Below, in pieces: positions 38,343 through 47,713 of a stretch of DNA of 64,000 nucleotides (position 1 is its first letter; every line of letters starts with the position of its first letter). This DNA comes from Cognatundibacterium squillarum (lineage in GTDB: Bacteria > Pseudomonadota > Gammaproteobacteria > Burkholderiales > Burkholderiaceae_D). Position numbers and translations under genes: made by a program. The notes beneath the pieces are model-generated. The model was given only the letters and a program-made list of their open reading frames with translations. It was not told where the DNA came from and did not search any database. The stretch spans positions 372,001 through 436,000 of the forward strand of contig NZ_BMYU01000001.1 of NCBI RefSeq assembly GCF_014652435.1. The letters run 5' to 3'.

Positions 38343-40442
38343 ATGAATTACCTGTGGCGCCAGATACAAAGGATATTGCCGCAATCACTGGTTGCGCGGG
38401 TGTTCGCATTGTATATGGCCACCTGGCTGCTGATAATGGGAACCGGCTTAGGTATTTATTATGAAACCCGCTTCACCCAGGTCATTCGCGATGCCCAGGA
38501 GTCGGCCGCCTCATTACTGGAAGTATCCGCACATATTGTTTCGGACAGCGCTGTAATTGGTGACTATGACACCATACAGCGCACTCTGAATAAAATGGTG
38601 GTCAGCCCCAGTTTTCTGTCAGCACAATTTATCCCGATCGACGCCGGCAAAATGAGCAGCCATCCGAAATCCCGCGCCAAATCAGACTCAGCGCCTGTCT
38701 GGATAGTGGATCAGGTCAGTGCCCGCTTATACGACGATAACCGTGTGCTGCGGGTGGGTGGACAGGATTACGGCGTGCTGCGCCTCAGTTTTGATGACAT
38801 TCAAATTGCACAGGATATGTGGCAGGTTGCCCGTGCCGCGCTGTATATGATGCTCATCAGTTTTGCCAGCGGTCTGTTGCTGATCTGGTATCCGCTGCGG
38901 CGCTGGCTGGGTACACTGCAGGAGGTACATGCACGCAGTCTGGAGACCGGTGGTAACAGCGATGAAGATAATCTGGCGCTGATTGAACAGGCTCCGGCCG
39001 AGATGCGGCAAACTTTGGTAAGTTTGCAGTCTACCGCTGCTCGTTTACGCAGCGAGTTGCAGGAGAGAGAAAACAACCTGAATTCGCTGCGTAGTATTCT
39101 GATCAGTATGCTGACGCAACCTTCGGGTGAATTACCGACCGATGTAACGACCAGCGATATCATTCAGCAAATTTCAGCACTGATACAGGAACGTGAACAG
39201 ACCAGGCAGGCACTGACTCAGGCGAAAGAACAGGCAGAAGCAGCCAACCGGGCAAAAAGTGATTTTCTTGCAAACATGAGTCATGAAATCCGCACGCCGA
39301 TGAATGGCATGATAGGTATGCTGGATCTCTGTCTGGACACGCAACTGACCGGCGAGCAGCGCGAATATCTCAGTGTGGCACAGCGCTCGGCAGAAAATTT
39401 GCAAGTCATCATCCGCGACATCCTCGATTTCAGCAAAATCGAAGCCAATAAAGTCGACATTGAAAAGCTGCCGGTTCAGTTGCATCAGTTACTGAAAGAT
39501 CTGATTCCTGCGCACCAGACAACTGCAGGCGGTAAAAATCTTGCGCTGTCTTTACAGATCAATGAGCTGGTGCCGCAGCACATACTCAGTGACCCGGTCC
39601 GTATCAATCAGATTCTGAATAATCTGATTAGTAATGCACTGAAATTTACCGAATACGGCGCGGTCAATATCGAATGCACATATACGCCAGACAGCGAACT
39701 TCCCTTGTCTATTGCCGTCAGCGACAGCGGTATCGGTATTCCCTTGCAGGATCAGGAAAGGGTGTTCGATGCGTTCGCACAACAGGACATTTCAACGACA
39801 CGCCGCTTTGGCGGAACGGGATTAGGACTCAGCATCAGCCAGCGCCTGGCCAGGCTGCTCGGCGGAAAAATCAGCCTGAGCAGCAGACCGGGGCTGGGCA
39901 GTTGCTTCACACTGCATCTTCCTGTCATTACAGTTGCCGCCAATCCGGCCCGTCAATCTGCAAACACTGGTCTGTTATTACCGCAACAGCATCCGGTGAC
40001 GCTGCAGATTCTGATTGTCGAAGACAATGAAATTAACCAGACCCTGATTACGACACTGATTCAGAAGCAAGGACATCAGAGCAAGCTGGCATGCAACGGA
40101 CAAGAAGCTGTTGCACTATGCGAATGTCAGCGATTTGATCTGATCCTGATGGATTTGCAAATGCCGGTCATGGGTGGACTGGAGGCGACGCGCCTGATAC
40201 GCCAGCTGGAGCAACAGGAGCAACAAACGCCCACACCGATTTACGCCCTGTCCGCCTCTGCACTGGCCAGTGAGCAGGAAGAAGCCATGGCAGCAGGGCT
40301 GGATGGCTACATGACCAAACCGATCAATCGTCAATTACTGAATCAGTTATTGCAGGCTATTGCCACGAGCAAAAGTCTTAAGGCACCACCGCCATCTGCT
40401 ATTCCCGGTTCAGGTCTGCTCAATCCTGCTGCACATCCATGA
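38343..40442 (+). CDS. Hybrid sensor histidine kinase with C-terminal receiver
   Basis: This 699-residue inner-membrane kinase has one membrane segment near residues 20-40, a periplasmic domain of about 120 residues, a second membrane segment near 160-182, and a long coiled-coil linker to about 300. The HisKA box [14 protein letters not shown] carries His314. The HATPase domain shows N ([14 protein letters not shown]), G1 (DSGIGIP) and G2 (GGTGLGLSI) boxes. The receiver domain has the acidic pocket IVEDNEIN, phospho-acceptor Asp604 in [11 protein letters not shown] and the lysine in YMTKPIN. There is no output domain, so an external HPt protein or regulator is expected. It overlaps the next gene by four bases (ATGA). 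Confidence 0.92.
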   Translation: MNYLWRQIQRILPQSLVARVFALYMATWLLIMGTGLGIYYETRFTQVIRDAQESAASLLEVSAHIVSDSAVIGDYDTIQRTLNKMVVSPSFLSAQFIPIDAGKMSSHPKSRAKSDSAPVWIVDQVSARLYDDNRVLRVGGQDYGVLRLSFDDIQIAQDMWQVARAALYMMLISFASGLLLIWYPLRRWLGTLQEVHARSLETGGNSDEDNLALIEQAPAEMRQTLVSLQSTAARLRSELQERENNLNSLRSILISMLTQPSGELPTDVTTSDIIQQISALIQEREQTRQALTQAKEQAEAANRAKSDFLANMSHEIRTPMNGMIGMLDLCLDTQLTGEQREYLSVAQRSAENLQVIIRDILDFSKIEANKVDIEKLPVQLHQLLKDLIPAHQTTAGGKNLALSLQINELVPQHILSDPVRINQILNNLISNALKFTEYGAVNIECTYTPDSELPLSIAVSDSGIGIPLQDQERVFDAFAQQDISTTRRFGGTGLGLSISQRLARLLGGKISLSSRPGLGSCFTLHLPVITVAANPARQSANTGLLLPQQHPVTLQILIVEDNEINQTLITTLIQKQGHQSKLACNGQEAVALCECQRFDLILMDLQMPVMGGLEATRLIRQLEQQEQQTPTPIYALSASALASEQEEAMAAGLDGYMTKPINRQLLNQLLQAIATSKSLKAPPPSAIPGSGLLNPAAHP

Positions 40443-41125
40443 GCGATACCATTTATTACCAAACCGGAGATATCCGGCAGGAAGATTTTGTACTGCATCT
40501 CCATTTACTGAATGACAGTGAACGCCTGCGTGCAATGCGTTACCAGCATCTTTCCGATAAACTCCGTTTCGCCTGCACCCGTATTGCGCTGAAGCGCTTG
40601 CTGGCACAGCTAACAAAAAGCAATGCTGAGCATATCGCGATTCAGTTGACGCCTGAAGGCCAGCCATATTGCGTACAAGAAGGCAATCGCTGGCAAATCA
40701 GTGTCAGTCACTGCGAACAGCATTATCTGATTGCGGCGACCAGGGCGGAACTGGCGATTGGCACGGATCTGGAAGTTTGTCACCGGCATGCTGCATGTCA
40801 CAGCGATATGCAGACAAGCTTTTGCCATCCACAGGAAATCACTCTGCTGAAGTCACTGCCCCCCTCACAGCAAAACCATGCAGCACAAAGCATCTGGAGC
40901 GTCAAAGAAGCATTGCTGAAAGCACGCGGCACAGGCTTACGAAGTGATCCCTGTGCTATTCGGCTGCCAGTGCCATTTCCGGCGCAATACGATCTGAAGA
41001 TCTGGGGAGCGCATTTTCGGCTGATCCAACAGACCCTGTTGCATCCAGTGAATCCGCTGCTGCTGCTGACTTTCTGTGCAAATAATCCGAGAGCAGACTG
41101 GCTGCCCGTCAGCACGCCGATGTAG
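40439..41125 (+). CDS. 4'-phosphopantetheinyl transferase (Sfp/AcpT type)
   Basis: This 228-residue protein is a two-domain PPTase that would load the phosphopantetheine arm of CoA onto a carrier protein serine. The metal-binding motif IGTDLEV and the signature [15 protein letters not shown] are intact, and an early [15 protein letters not shown] matches the N-terminal half. Translation is coupled to the kinase gene through an ATGA overlap. No polyketide, peptide or fatty-acid synthase genes lie in the window, so the acceptor protein is elsewhere. Confidence 0.88.
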   Translation: MSDTIYYQTGDIRQEDFVLHLHLLNDSERLRAMRYQHLSDKLRFACTRIALKRLLAQLTKSNAEHIAIQLTPEGQPYCVQEGNRWQISVSHCEQHYLIAATRAELAIGTDLEVCHRHAACHSDMQTSFCHPQEITLLKSLPPSQQNHAAQSIWSVKEALLKARGTGLRSDPCAIRLPVPFPAQYDLKIWGAHFRLIQQTLLHPVNPLLLLTFCANNPRADWLPVSTPM

Positions 41126-41191
41126 CGTCAGTCTGCGCATCAATGTTCTTACGACTACCCCAGTCGACCTGCATTTGCCTGAAAACTGCCT

Positions 41192-41275
41192 AAATGCGGA
41201 ATTTGGCACAGTAACCGGGCTGTCGTCGGGAGGAAATCCGGGCTTCTACAAAATACAAATGCGGATTTCTGCACA
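41192..41275 (-). repeat. Interspersed ~83-bp repeat, copy D
   Basis: Read on the minus strand: left arm GTGCAGAAATCCGCATTT, core ATTTCCTCCCGACGACAGCC, right arm GTGCCAAATTCCGCATTTAG. It lies in the convergent gap between the PPTase gene and the Cache histidine kinase gene. Confidence 0.8.
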
Positions 41276-41401
41276 TTCAGCAGCCTGTTAAATCCTCCGG
41301 CGCTTTGCTTTGCCGGATCAGATAAGTCTTTTTGATCAACGCCAGGCGGTGACAAACTGTACCAAACAACGCACCAGGCTCTGTGCAGGTGGTCAGAGCG
41401 T

Positions 41402-43672
41402 TCAGGCATTCGCAGCGTTAGACTTGACTGGTGCAATTTTCGGAATAATCAGGTGAAAACGGGTACCATGACCGGGCTCACTTTCCAGCGTCACCCTTCC
41501 CCCGAGCACGTCCGTCACCAGGTTGTACACAATATGCAGCCCTAATCCGGAACCACCCTGACCAAATTTGGTGGTAAAAAAAGGATCGAATACACGCTTA
41601 ATATGATCCTGTGGTATGCCAATGCCATCGTCACTGAATCTGATTTCAACCTGCGTCTCATTCAGCAAGCGCGCCTGCAATTGCATCGTTCCCTGCGTAC
41701 GCCCTTCAAATCCGTGAATAATCGCATTATTGATAATGTTACTCAGGATCTGAGAAATGGCTCCCGGAAAACTGTCCATGCAAATACCGTCGTCCAGATC
41801 CGTCTGAATCTGATATCCGGTTCGCTTATATACCGGCTCCAGTGTCAGCAACACTTCCTCGATGGTTTCCCTGAGTTGAAAGACACGACGCTGATCACTC
41901 GACTGATCCACCGCAACCCGCTTAAAACTGACTATCAGTTGCGCTGCGCGCTGAAGATTGCGCAGCAGAATATCCGCCCCTTTCCCGGTATCTTCCACCA
42001 ATTGCAGCAAGCGGCTTTTTCGTAATTGTCCGGTTTGAATTTCATCCACCAGTCTGCTGGTATTTTCATGGATCGTGCTGGCAACCAGCAGGCTGTTACC
42101 AATCGGCGTATTTAATTCATGTGAAATGCCGGCCACAAGACAACCCAGTGCCGCCATTTTTTCAGAGCGGAACATCTCCTCCTGCATCACTTTCATCGTG
42201 TTCAGTGCGTGCTCTAATTCAAGGTTAGTAGCAGCAAGGCTGCGTGTACGCTCAGTGACTTTCTCTTCTAACTGAATATTCAAAAGCCGTATCTGCAACT
42301 CAACTTCCCGTAAGCGGGAAATATCGATAGGCGAAAAAATCAGTAATTGTTCCGTGTCCGACGTAAAACTTTTCGACGAAATCTGACAAATGCTGACATT
42401 GCCATGATGATCACGCAATTTGACTTCGAACTGCCGGACAACGCCACTTTCAAGCAAGCGTTGATGATGAAAGCAGGCATCCTTAGGGTTATCCCAGATA
42501 TTCAGATCGTCCAGTGATCTGTTGAGCACCTGATCCAGGGAATAACCCCATTGTTGCAGCAAATTTGTATTAATCGCGAGGATACGTCTTTCATGCAGGC
42601 TCAGCAGCGCCAGCGGTACCGGGGAGTTTTCAAACAAGTGCGTGAATTTCCGTTCACTCTGCATTAAATGCGCCTGCGAAGCCAGCAATGAACGTTCAGA
42701 TTCATGTAACTGACGGAATTTTCGCCACAATAAAAATGCCAGCGTAACAACCAGTAAAATCATCAGGCCCGCAAACAAAATCCGGTTCTGACTTCGCTCC
42801 CGCCACGGACTCATAATGACATCAATATCTCGTGCGAAGATAGAAATGACCGGATAATCGGCAAACTTCCGGTAAATATAGAGACTGGTTTTCGTATCTT
42901 TGTCACCGAGAAAATCCTGCAGCTCCAGCATTCCTTCCTGCGGCGCGTCTTTCAGCCTGAGAACCACCGGCGACTTCGACAGATCCTGTCCGACTTCCTG
43001 CGGATTAAAAGGAATGCGGACAATCACAACACCTTCATTGGTAAACAAGGAAACTTTGGCTTTGCTGTCCCGGGCGACACGCTGATAAACATGATTAAAA
43101 AACGAAACGCTGATATCGGTACTGATAATCCCCAGATAACGGCCATCGTCCAGAAACACATTGCGTGCCACCGGTACGACCAGCTCTGCATCGTAAAATC
43201 GCTGAAACGGACGTCCGAGTATGGTTTTCTTTTCCTCTCTGTGTTTCAGCAGATACGGGATATATACCCGGTCATCCGCATCAGTCTGGTACGCGGGGTA
43301 ATCAATCGAACTGACCCACGCCTGACCGTCCGGATTGACAAACTGCAGCGCTTTGAAGGTACTGTTGAAGGGTTGCGCTTTGGTAAGGATTTGCCGGATC
43401 AGATTGTCATCAATTTTATTGCGTTTGCCTTCATTCACAATTGCATTGACGACGCTGTCCAGGTTGCGGTCGGCGTCACGCATGGTTTGCAGCGCATGCT
43501 CTTCCAGCAAACGCACTGCAATCAGGCCATGCTGAAACTCAGAATCGACAGTGAGCTTACGGTCCTGCTCAATTGCCCACCAGGATTGAAAAACGATGCC
43601 AATAATGATCAGGCTCGCAAAAAGCAGCAACAATGAGGCCGTTGTCTTTAAAGAAAGCGCCGCTTTTTTCAT
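41402..43672 (-). CDS. Double-Cache/PAS sensor histidine kinase
   Basis: This 756-residue inner-membrane kinase has an N-terminal membrane helix (TASLLLLFASLIIIGIVFQSW) and a large periplasmic dCache-like domain to about residue 285 (FKALQFVNPDGQAWVSS; RYLGIISTDISVSFF; KVSLFTNEGVVIVR). A second helix (ILFAGLMILLVVTLAFLLW) follows. A PAS domain (HLFENSPVPLALLSLHERRILAIN) and a coiled coil lead to the HisKA box GISHELNTPIGNSLL and an HATPase domain (NIINNAIIHGF, DDGIGIPQDH, GSGLGLHIVYNLV). A small secreted Cache protein gene lies 21 bases upstream. The signal is probably a small organic ligand; no response regulator gene adjoins. Confidence 0.92.
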   Translation of the reverse strand: MKKAALSLKTTASLLLLFASLIIIGIVFQSWWAIEQDRKLTVDSEFQHGLIAVRLLEEHALQTMRDADRNLDSVVNAIVNEGKRNKIDDNLIRQILTKAQPFNSTFKALQFVNPDGQAWVSSIDYPAYQTDADDRVYIPYLLKHREEKKTILGRPFQRFYDAELVVPVARNVFLDDGRYLGIISTDISVSFFNHVYQRVARDSKAKVSLFTNEGVVIVRIPFNPQEVGQDLSKSPVVLRLKDAPQEGMLELQDFLGDKDTKTSLYIYRKFADYPVISIFARDIDVIMSPWRERSQNRILFAGLMILLVVTLAFLLWRKFRQLHESERSLLASQAHLMQSERKFTHLFENSPVPLALLSLHERRILAINTNLLQQWGYSLDQVLNRSLDDLNIWDNPKDACFHHQRLLESGVVRQFEVKLRDHHGNVSICQISSKSFTSDTEQLLIFSPIDISRLREVELQIRLLNIQLEEKVTERTRSLAATNLELEHALNTMKVMQEEMFRSEKMAALGCLVAGISHELNTPIGNSLLVASTIHENTSRLVDEIQTGQLRKSRLLQLVEDTGKGADILLRNLQRAAQLIVSFKRVAVDQSSDQRRVFQLRETIEEVLLTLEPVYKRTGYQIQTDLDDGICMDSFPGAISQILSNIINNAIIHGFEGRTQGTMQLQARLLNETQVEIRFSDDGIGIPQDHIKRVFDPFFTTKFGQGGSGLGLHIVYNLVTDVLGGRVTLESEPGHGTRFHLIIPKIAPVKSNAANA

Positions 43673-43693
43673 GTAAATCAGAAAATTTGTCCG

Positions 43694-44185
43694 TTATTGA
43701 TAAATGCCGGTGCCGATACAAAAATCTGTTCCGGGCACACGCTCAACATAGCCCTGTTTTGGCTCAACCTCTTTCGTTACCGGATTAGGCCAGCGATAGC
43801 GGGTCCAGCCTTTGCCATCCTTACTCTCGAAACAGGCTTTAACCAGATCCCTGATAATAAACACACCGTCAATATCACGCATATCCAGCATCACTTTTCC
43901 GCGAATTTTGGGATTTTTACCATGCACAGATTGAAACCCGTTTCTGTCTAAGGTGTAGACATAGAGATCCCCGTGGGGATTGATTGCACTTTTACTATTA
44001 AACGGACTATCAAGCCGGTTGAATTCAATGATCGCTTTATCCACCCCGTTTTCCTGAATATAGCTTTGCGCTTTTGCAATCAGTTGTGTCGCCATTCGGG
44101 CATCGCTGCGTTCCAGCGCCCGCGCAGAGATAAAAGGCGTGAAAGAGATAAGGAACGCCATTAAATAACGTTGTGAACGCAACAT
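43694..44185 (-). CDS. Secreted single-Cache-domain protein
   Basis: This is a 163-residue protein with a signal peptide ending near ISARA and a single Cache domain: YIQENGVDKAIIEFNRLDSPF, GDLYVYTLDRNGFQSVHGKNP, GKVMLDMRDIDGVFIIRDLV and YVERVPGTDFCIGTGIY. It is encoded just before the Cache histidine kinase with a 21-base gap and is probably its periplasmic co-sensor. Free-standing Cache proteins of this sort are common beside kinases and chemoreceptors in betaproteobacteria. Confidence 0.8.
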   Translation of the reverse strand: MLRSQRYLMAFLISFTPFISARALERSDARMATQLIAKAQSYIQENGVDKAIIEFNRLDSPFNSKSAINPHGDLYVYTLDRNGFQSVHGKNPKIRGKVMLDMRDIDGVFIIRDLVKACFESKDGKGWTRYRWPNPVTKEVEPKQGYVERVPGTDFCIGTGIYQ

Positions 44186-44436
44186 ATATCACCCCGAAAA
44201 GAGAAAACACCCGGATTTCATTGTAATAGAAAAAACTCCGGAATCATGGCGAATACACCTTGCTGCAGATAAAACCACCAGCTTTTTCCCGTTTTGCCAC
44301 CACAGTGCAACATACCCAGGCCCGCCTCCCCGGACGCATACAATTTCCATGCGAAAAAACCGCCAAACAGTCACCCACCCTGCCACTGCATACACCGCCC
44401 CCCCCCAACCGCGCCCCTTACTCCGAAAACAGCCTG

Positions 44437-44518
44437 AATGCGGACTTCAGCATAGCAATCCCGCTCTCGCCGGCAGAATGCGCGGCTTTACAATTCGAGT
44501 TTATGCAGATCACTGCAC
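44437..44518 (-). repeat. Interspersed ~83-bp repeat, copy F (degenerate)
   Basis: Read on the minus strand the core is CATTCTGCCGGCGAGAGCG and the right arm ATGCTGAAGTCCGCATTCAG; the left arm is TGCAGTGATCTGCAT. Spacing between core and right arm equals that of the other copies, which supports common origin despite mismatches. Confidence 0.6.
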
Positions 44519-44621
44519 AATCATCCGCAATACAAGCGCCGTCATGCCCGAAAACACCACCTCACAGCCGCGCCGCTACATCATCGATCTGTTTAACACG
44601 CCACTACCGCCATCAATGCAA

Positions 44622-44641
44622 AAACGCCCGGTCGGGCGTTT
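44622..44641 (-). terminator. Terminator after the alcohol dehydrogenase gene
   Basis: AAACGCCCG-ac-CGGGCGTTT is a 9-bp stem with a 2-nt loop, followed on the minus strand by further T residues. It is 61 bases after the stop. Confidence 0.65.
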
Positions 44642-44702
44642 GTCATTTACAGCTTGCTTAAAACGCCGGCCCACCAGTAAACAAGCGGGCCTGCACAGTT
44701 TA

Positions 44703-45728
44703 TTAACGTAAATCCAGCACGATACGTCCGTCTATCTTACCTTGTTCCATGCGCTCAAAAATCGCATTGATATTGTCCAGCTTGTCCCAGGTAAAATGCG
44801 CCGCTACTTTGCCTTCAGCAGCAAACACCAGCGATTCTTCCAGATCCTGACGGGTACCGACAATCGAACCGCGCACGGTAATGCGTTTTAACACCGTGTT
44901 AAACACCGGCAGAGAAATATCGCCCGGCGGCAAACCAACCAGCGCCATCGTACCTTTGGCACGCAGGAAACCGAAAGCCTGCTCCATCGCTTTCGGCGAC
45001 ACCGCCGTGACCAGCGCGCCGTGTGCACCACCGGTAATGCGCTGTACATCCGCCACGGCATTGATACTGCGACCGTCCACCACCATATCTGCACCCAGCT
45101 TTTTCGCCAGCACCAGCTTTTCTTCATGGATGTCTGCAGCGATCACGTGCATCCCCATCGCTTTCGCGTACTGCACCGCCATATGACCCAGACCGCCGAT
45201 ACCGGAAATCACCACCCATTCACCGGGGCTCACTTCGGTTTCTTTCAGGCCTTTATAGACCGTCACACCGGCGCATAACACCGGCGCTGCAGGGCCGAAT
45301 TCCAGACCATCCGGCAGCAAGCCCACAAAATTCGGATCTGCCAGACCATACTGCGCAAAACTGCCATTCACCGAGTAACCGGTATTCTGCTGCTCACCAC
45401 ACAGCGTTTCCCAGCCGGTGCGGCAAGGCGTGCAGCAACCGCAAGCCGTATGCAGCCACGGCACGCCAACGCGGTCACCCTCTTTCAGACGCTTCACACC
45501 CGCACCCAGCGCCGCCACATAGCCAACACCTTCATGCCCCGGAATAAAAGGCGGCGTCGGTTTCACCGGCCAGTCACCATTGGCCGCATGCAAATCCGTA
45601 TGACAAACCCCGCTCGCTTCATATTTCACCAGAATCTGCCCCGGCCCCGGCGTTGGCACCGGTACTTCCTCAATCGACAGTGGCTTACCAAATTCACGTA
45701 CTACCGCAGCTTTCATCATCGTCGCCAT
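44703..45728 (-). CDS. adhP: Zinc-dependent alcohol dehydrogenase AdhP
   Basis: This 341-residue medium-chain dehydrogenase oxidises ethanol and similar alcohols with NAD. Catalytic zinc ligands lie in ASGVCHTDLHAANG and GHEGVGYV, and the structural zinc site in ACGCCTPCRTGWETLC. The Rossmann motif is ISGIGGLGHMAVQYAKAMG. The start codon has GGAGGAAG upstream. A short inverted repeat lies further upstream at 45759-45774. Confidence 0.95.
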   Translation of the reverse strand: MATMMKAAVVREFGKPLSIEEVPVPTPGPGQILVKYEASGVCHTDLHAANGDWPVKPTPPFIPGHEGVGYVAALGAGVKRLKEGDRVGVPWLHTACGCCTPCRTGWETLCGEQQNTGYSVNGSFAQYGLADPNFVGLLPDGLEFGPAAPVLCAGVTVYKGLKETEVSPGEWVVISGIGGLGHMAVQYAKAMGMHVIAADIHEEKLVLAKKLGADMVVDGRSINAVADVQRITGGAHGALVTAVSPKAMEQAFGFLRAKGTMALVGLPPGDISLPVFNTVLKRITVRGSIVGTRQDLEESLVFAAEGKVAAHFTWDKLDNINAIFERMEQGKIDGRIVLDLR

Positions 45729-45758
45729 TTGAACTTCCTCCGCAAAACAAGTGAATAA

Positions 45759-45774
45759 ATGACCTGCCGGTCAT
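45759..45774. promoter_or_regulatory. Inverted repeat upstream of adhP
   Basis: ATGACC-tgcc-GGTCAT is a perfect 6-bp dyad 31-46 bases before the adhP start codon, of a size and kind typical of TetR-family operators. No TetR gene is adjacent. Role inferred. Confidence 0.45.
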
Positions 45775-46043
45775 ATGGGACTTAGTATGCGTATAAAGTG
45801 CGAAGGGGTATTGATGGAGGTCTAATGATTGAATCAATACAAAGTGCAACTTTAATTACCTAAAAGTATTAATACTGCACAAGTATGGATATACTGACTA
45901 GTTTTCAAAAACACAATTCCAATAACCAGTGCCGTCATTTTAATAGATGCCCGTCCTTGAACGTTTGACCGATAGTGCACATCCGGAATACGGTGAGATT
46001 CATCAATCCTGCAAAACTCAATGAATATTTAAACAGGAGAAAT

Positions 46044-47417
46044 ATGCGTATTTTGTCTATTGTCGTTTTCTCATTCTGGCTGATCGGTAATCAATGTGCA
46101 TGGAGCTCGGTTACTCAGCAAGAGATGCTCACCTATGTCGGCGAGTCACATGGTATCCGTGAATACAAGCTCAACAATCAATTACAGATTCTGCTGAAAC
46201 CGGATACAAGTAGCACCGAACTAGCTGTCAACATGATTTACCACCACGGCAGAAAAAATGAACAATTAGGACTAACAGAGTTAAACCATGTCCTGGAACA
46301 CTATCTCGTGCAAAGAAGCGAGGAAACGCATAAGAACAATCACCCTGATTTGAAATTCAGAGGTACAGGAATTACTTCCAGCGACTTTACCTACTATCGC
46401 TCAGTTCTGAAAAATGAGACAGATCTGGCTCCTTTCATCGAAATGGAAAGAGAACGCATGAGCCAATTCAAAGATCATTTGCCTTACCTGAGGCAATCTG
46501 TCGATGAAGTAGACGAAGAGCTCACGGCAGCACATCAAAATAAAACTTACACGGAATATTGCCTGATGCTGAAAGATCTCTTCAGAAACGAAGCCTATGG
46601 CGTTAATCCAGTCGGCGAAAAACAAGACTTACGACGCATCACTCTGCAAGATCTCAAACAATACTGGTCTGAACACTATCGTCCGGACCGCGCCACCCTG
46701 TTGATTGCCGGCAATTTTGACTTACCAAGTACATTAGCACTGATTACAGAAAAATTTTCCAGCGTTCCACTACCGCAGCAAGTGTCAAAAAAGTTCGAAT
46801 ATCAACAATTGCCACAGTTTGGTGAAAGGGAATTCATCATCCGTAAACACGATGCCAAACCCGTGGTGTGGGTCGGATACCGTGTACCACAACTAAATTC
46901 ATCGGAATACGCTGCGGTATTGATGGCAGGTACATTCATTTCTCCGACGACGGATACCAGCATTTGGCAAAAGTCCTTGCTGGATGCAAAAAAAGCTGAA
47001 TCCGTCGACGCGTACACTTTCCCATTCGTACACGGCAGCGCTTTCATGTTGAGGATACGCTTGAGTACAGAACAGCAACTCGCGGAACTAAGAAAATTTC
47101 TGACACAGCAAGAAAAAAATCTGGCTTTGCAGGTGACGGATAAGATGATCAACGCACAAAAAGCAGAGCTATTGGATGATTTGAACAAAAAGGACATATC
47201 GCCAAAACAATTTGTGGAAAGTATTGCACCGCATGTTGTCAGTGGGGACTGGCAAAGCTATTACCGCTTACGTGACGAAATTGAGAATATGAATGCGGTG
47301 AAATATCGTCAAAGTTTGCAACGCTGGTTTAGACCAGAAAACCGAACTCTCGGCATTTTCCTTGATCCGCGTGACAGCCAGCCTTTGACTACGCCGAAAC
47401 CAAAAAGGAACGGTTAG
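46044..47417 (+). CDS. M16-family zinc metallopeptidase, secreted
   Basis: This 457-residue protein has an N-terminal signal (MRILSIVVFSFWLIGNQCAWSS), the inverted zinc motif HVLEH (82-86) and a third ligand region with glutamates at 155, 158 and 159 (DEVDEEL). The downstream M16 C-terminal-like domain starts around DLKQYWSEHYRPDRATLLIAGNF. The position of the HxxEH after YHHGRKNEQLGLTEL is typical of the pitrilysin family. ATG at 46044 has AGGAGA upstream, so an in-frame 23-codon extension is rejected. Only one M16 unit is present, so it may need a partner or a homodimer. A strong terminator follows. Confidence 0.88.
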   Translation: MRILSIVVFSFWLIGNQCAWSSVTQQEMLTYVGESHGIREYKLNNQLQILLKPDTSSTELAVNMIYHHGRKNEQLGLTELNHVLEHYLVQRSEETHKNNHPDLKFRGTGITSSDFTYYRSVLKNETDLAPFIEMERERMSQFKDHLPYLRQSVDEVDEELTAAHQNKTYTEYCLMLKDLFRNEAYGVNPVGEKQDLRRITLQDLKQYWSEHYRPDRATLLIAGNFDLPSTLALITEKFSSVPLPQQVSKKFEYQQLPQFGEREFIIRKHDAKPVVWVGYRVPQLNSSEYAAVLMAGTFISPTTDTSIWQKSLLDAKKAESVDAYTFPFVHGSAFMLRIRLSTEQQLAELRKFLTQQEKNLALQVTDKMINAQKAELLDDLNKKDISPKQFVESIAPHVVSGDWQSYYRLRDEIENMNAVKYRQSLQRWFRPENRTLGIFLDPRDSQPLTTPKPKRNG

Positions 47418-47478
47418 GCAAGGCGTGAAAATACAGCGCCGCCGAATTGAAGCATCAGATGGCGCAATGACAGCAAAC

Positions 47479-47511
47479 AAAAAAGCCCGTCGTTTTCACG
47501 ACGGGCTTTTT
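47479..47511 (+). terminator. Terminator after the M16 peptidase gene
   Basis: AAAAGCCCGTCG-ttttca-CGACGGGCTTTT is a perfect 12-bp stem followed by T. It marks the end of core sequence before the HerA island. Confidence 0.9.
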
Positions 47512-47713
47512 ATGAGGGGGGGGTGAAGTCGAATAATCTACTGAAAACCGCATGAATAAAAGGTTTACGTGTTTTGAGATTGACTCATGGATGCAACCAT
47601 GGATGCAAAAAGAATTTCTCAATTACTTTCCTGCCTCCATGCTTGGTTTGGTACTTCGAGGTATCGCACAAATTACTTGGCAAACAACCTAGTTGATCAA
47701 TCAAACATGCGCA

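Larger units (their letters stand above)
44186..44702. other. Intergenic region without a credible gene
   Basis: About 515 bases between the Cache protein start and the alcohol dehydrogenase stop. It holds a run of nine C residues near 44398-44406, the degenerate repeat copy F and the hairpin at 44622-44641. Open frames here are short and lack ribosome-binding sites. Confidence 0.6.

Noticed and set aside
44396-44406. Run of nine C residues as a phase-variable tract
   Set aside because: It lies upstream of the Cache protein gene and downstream of adhP, not inside a coding frame or between clear promoter elements, so there is no support for phase variation.
45975-46043. Extended N-terminus of the M16 peptidase
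   Set aside because: The ATG at 46044 has a good AGGAGA site and gives a signal peptide at once; the extension would bury it.
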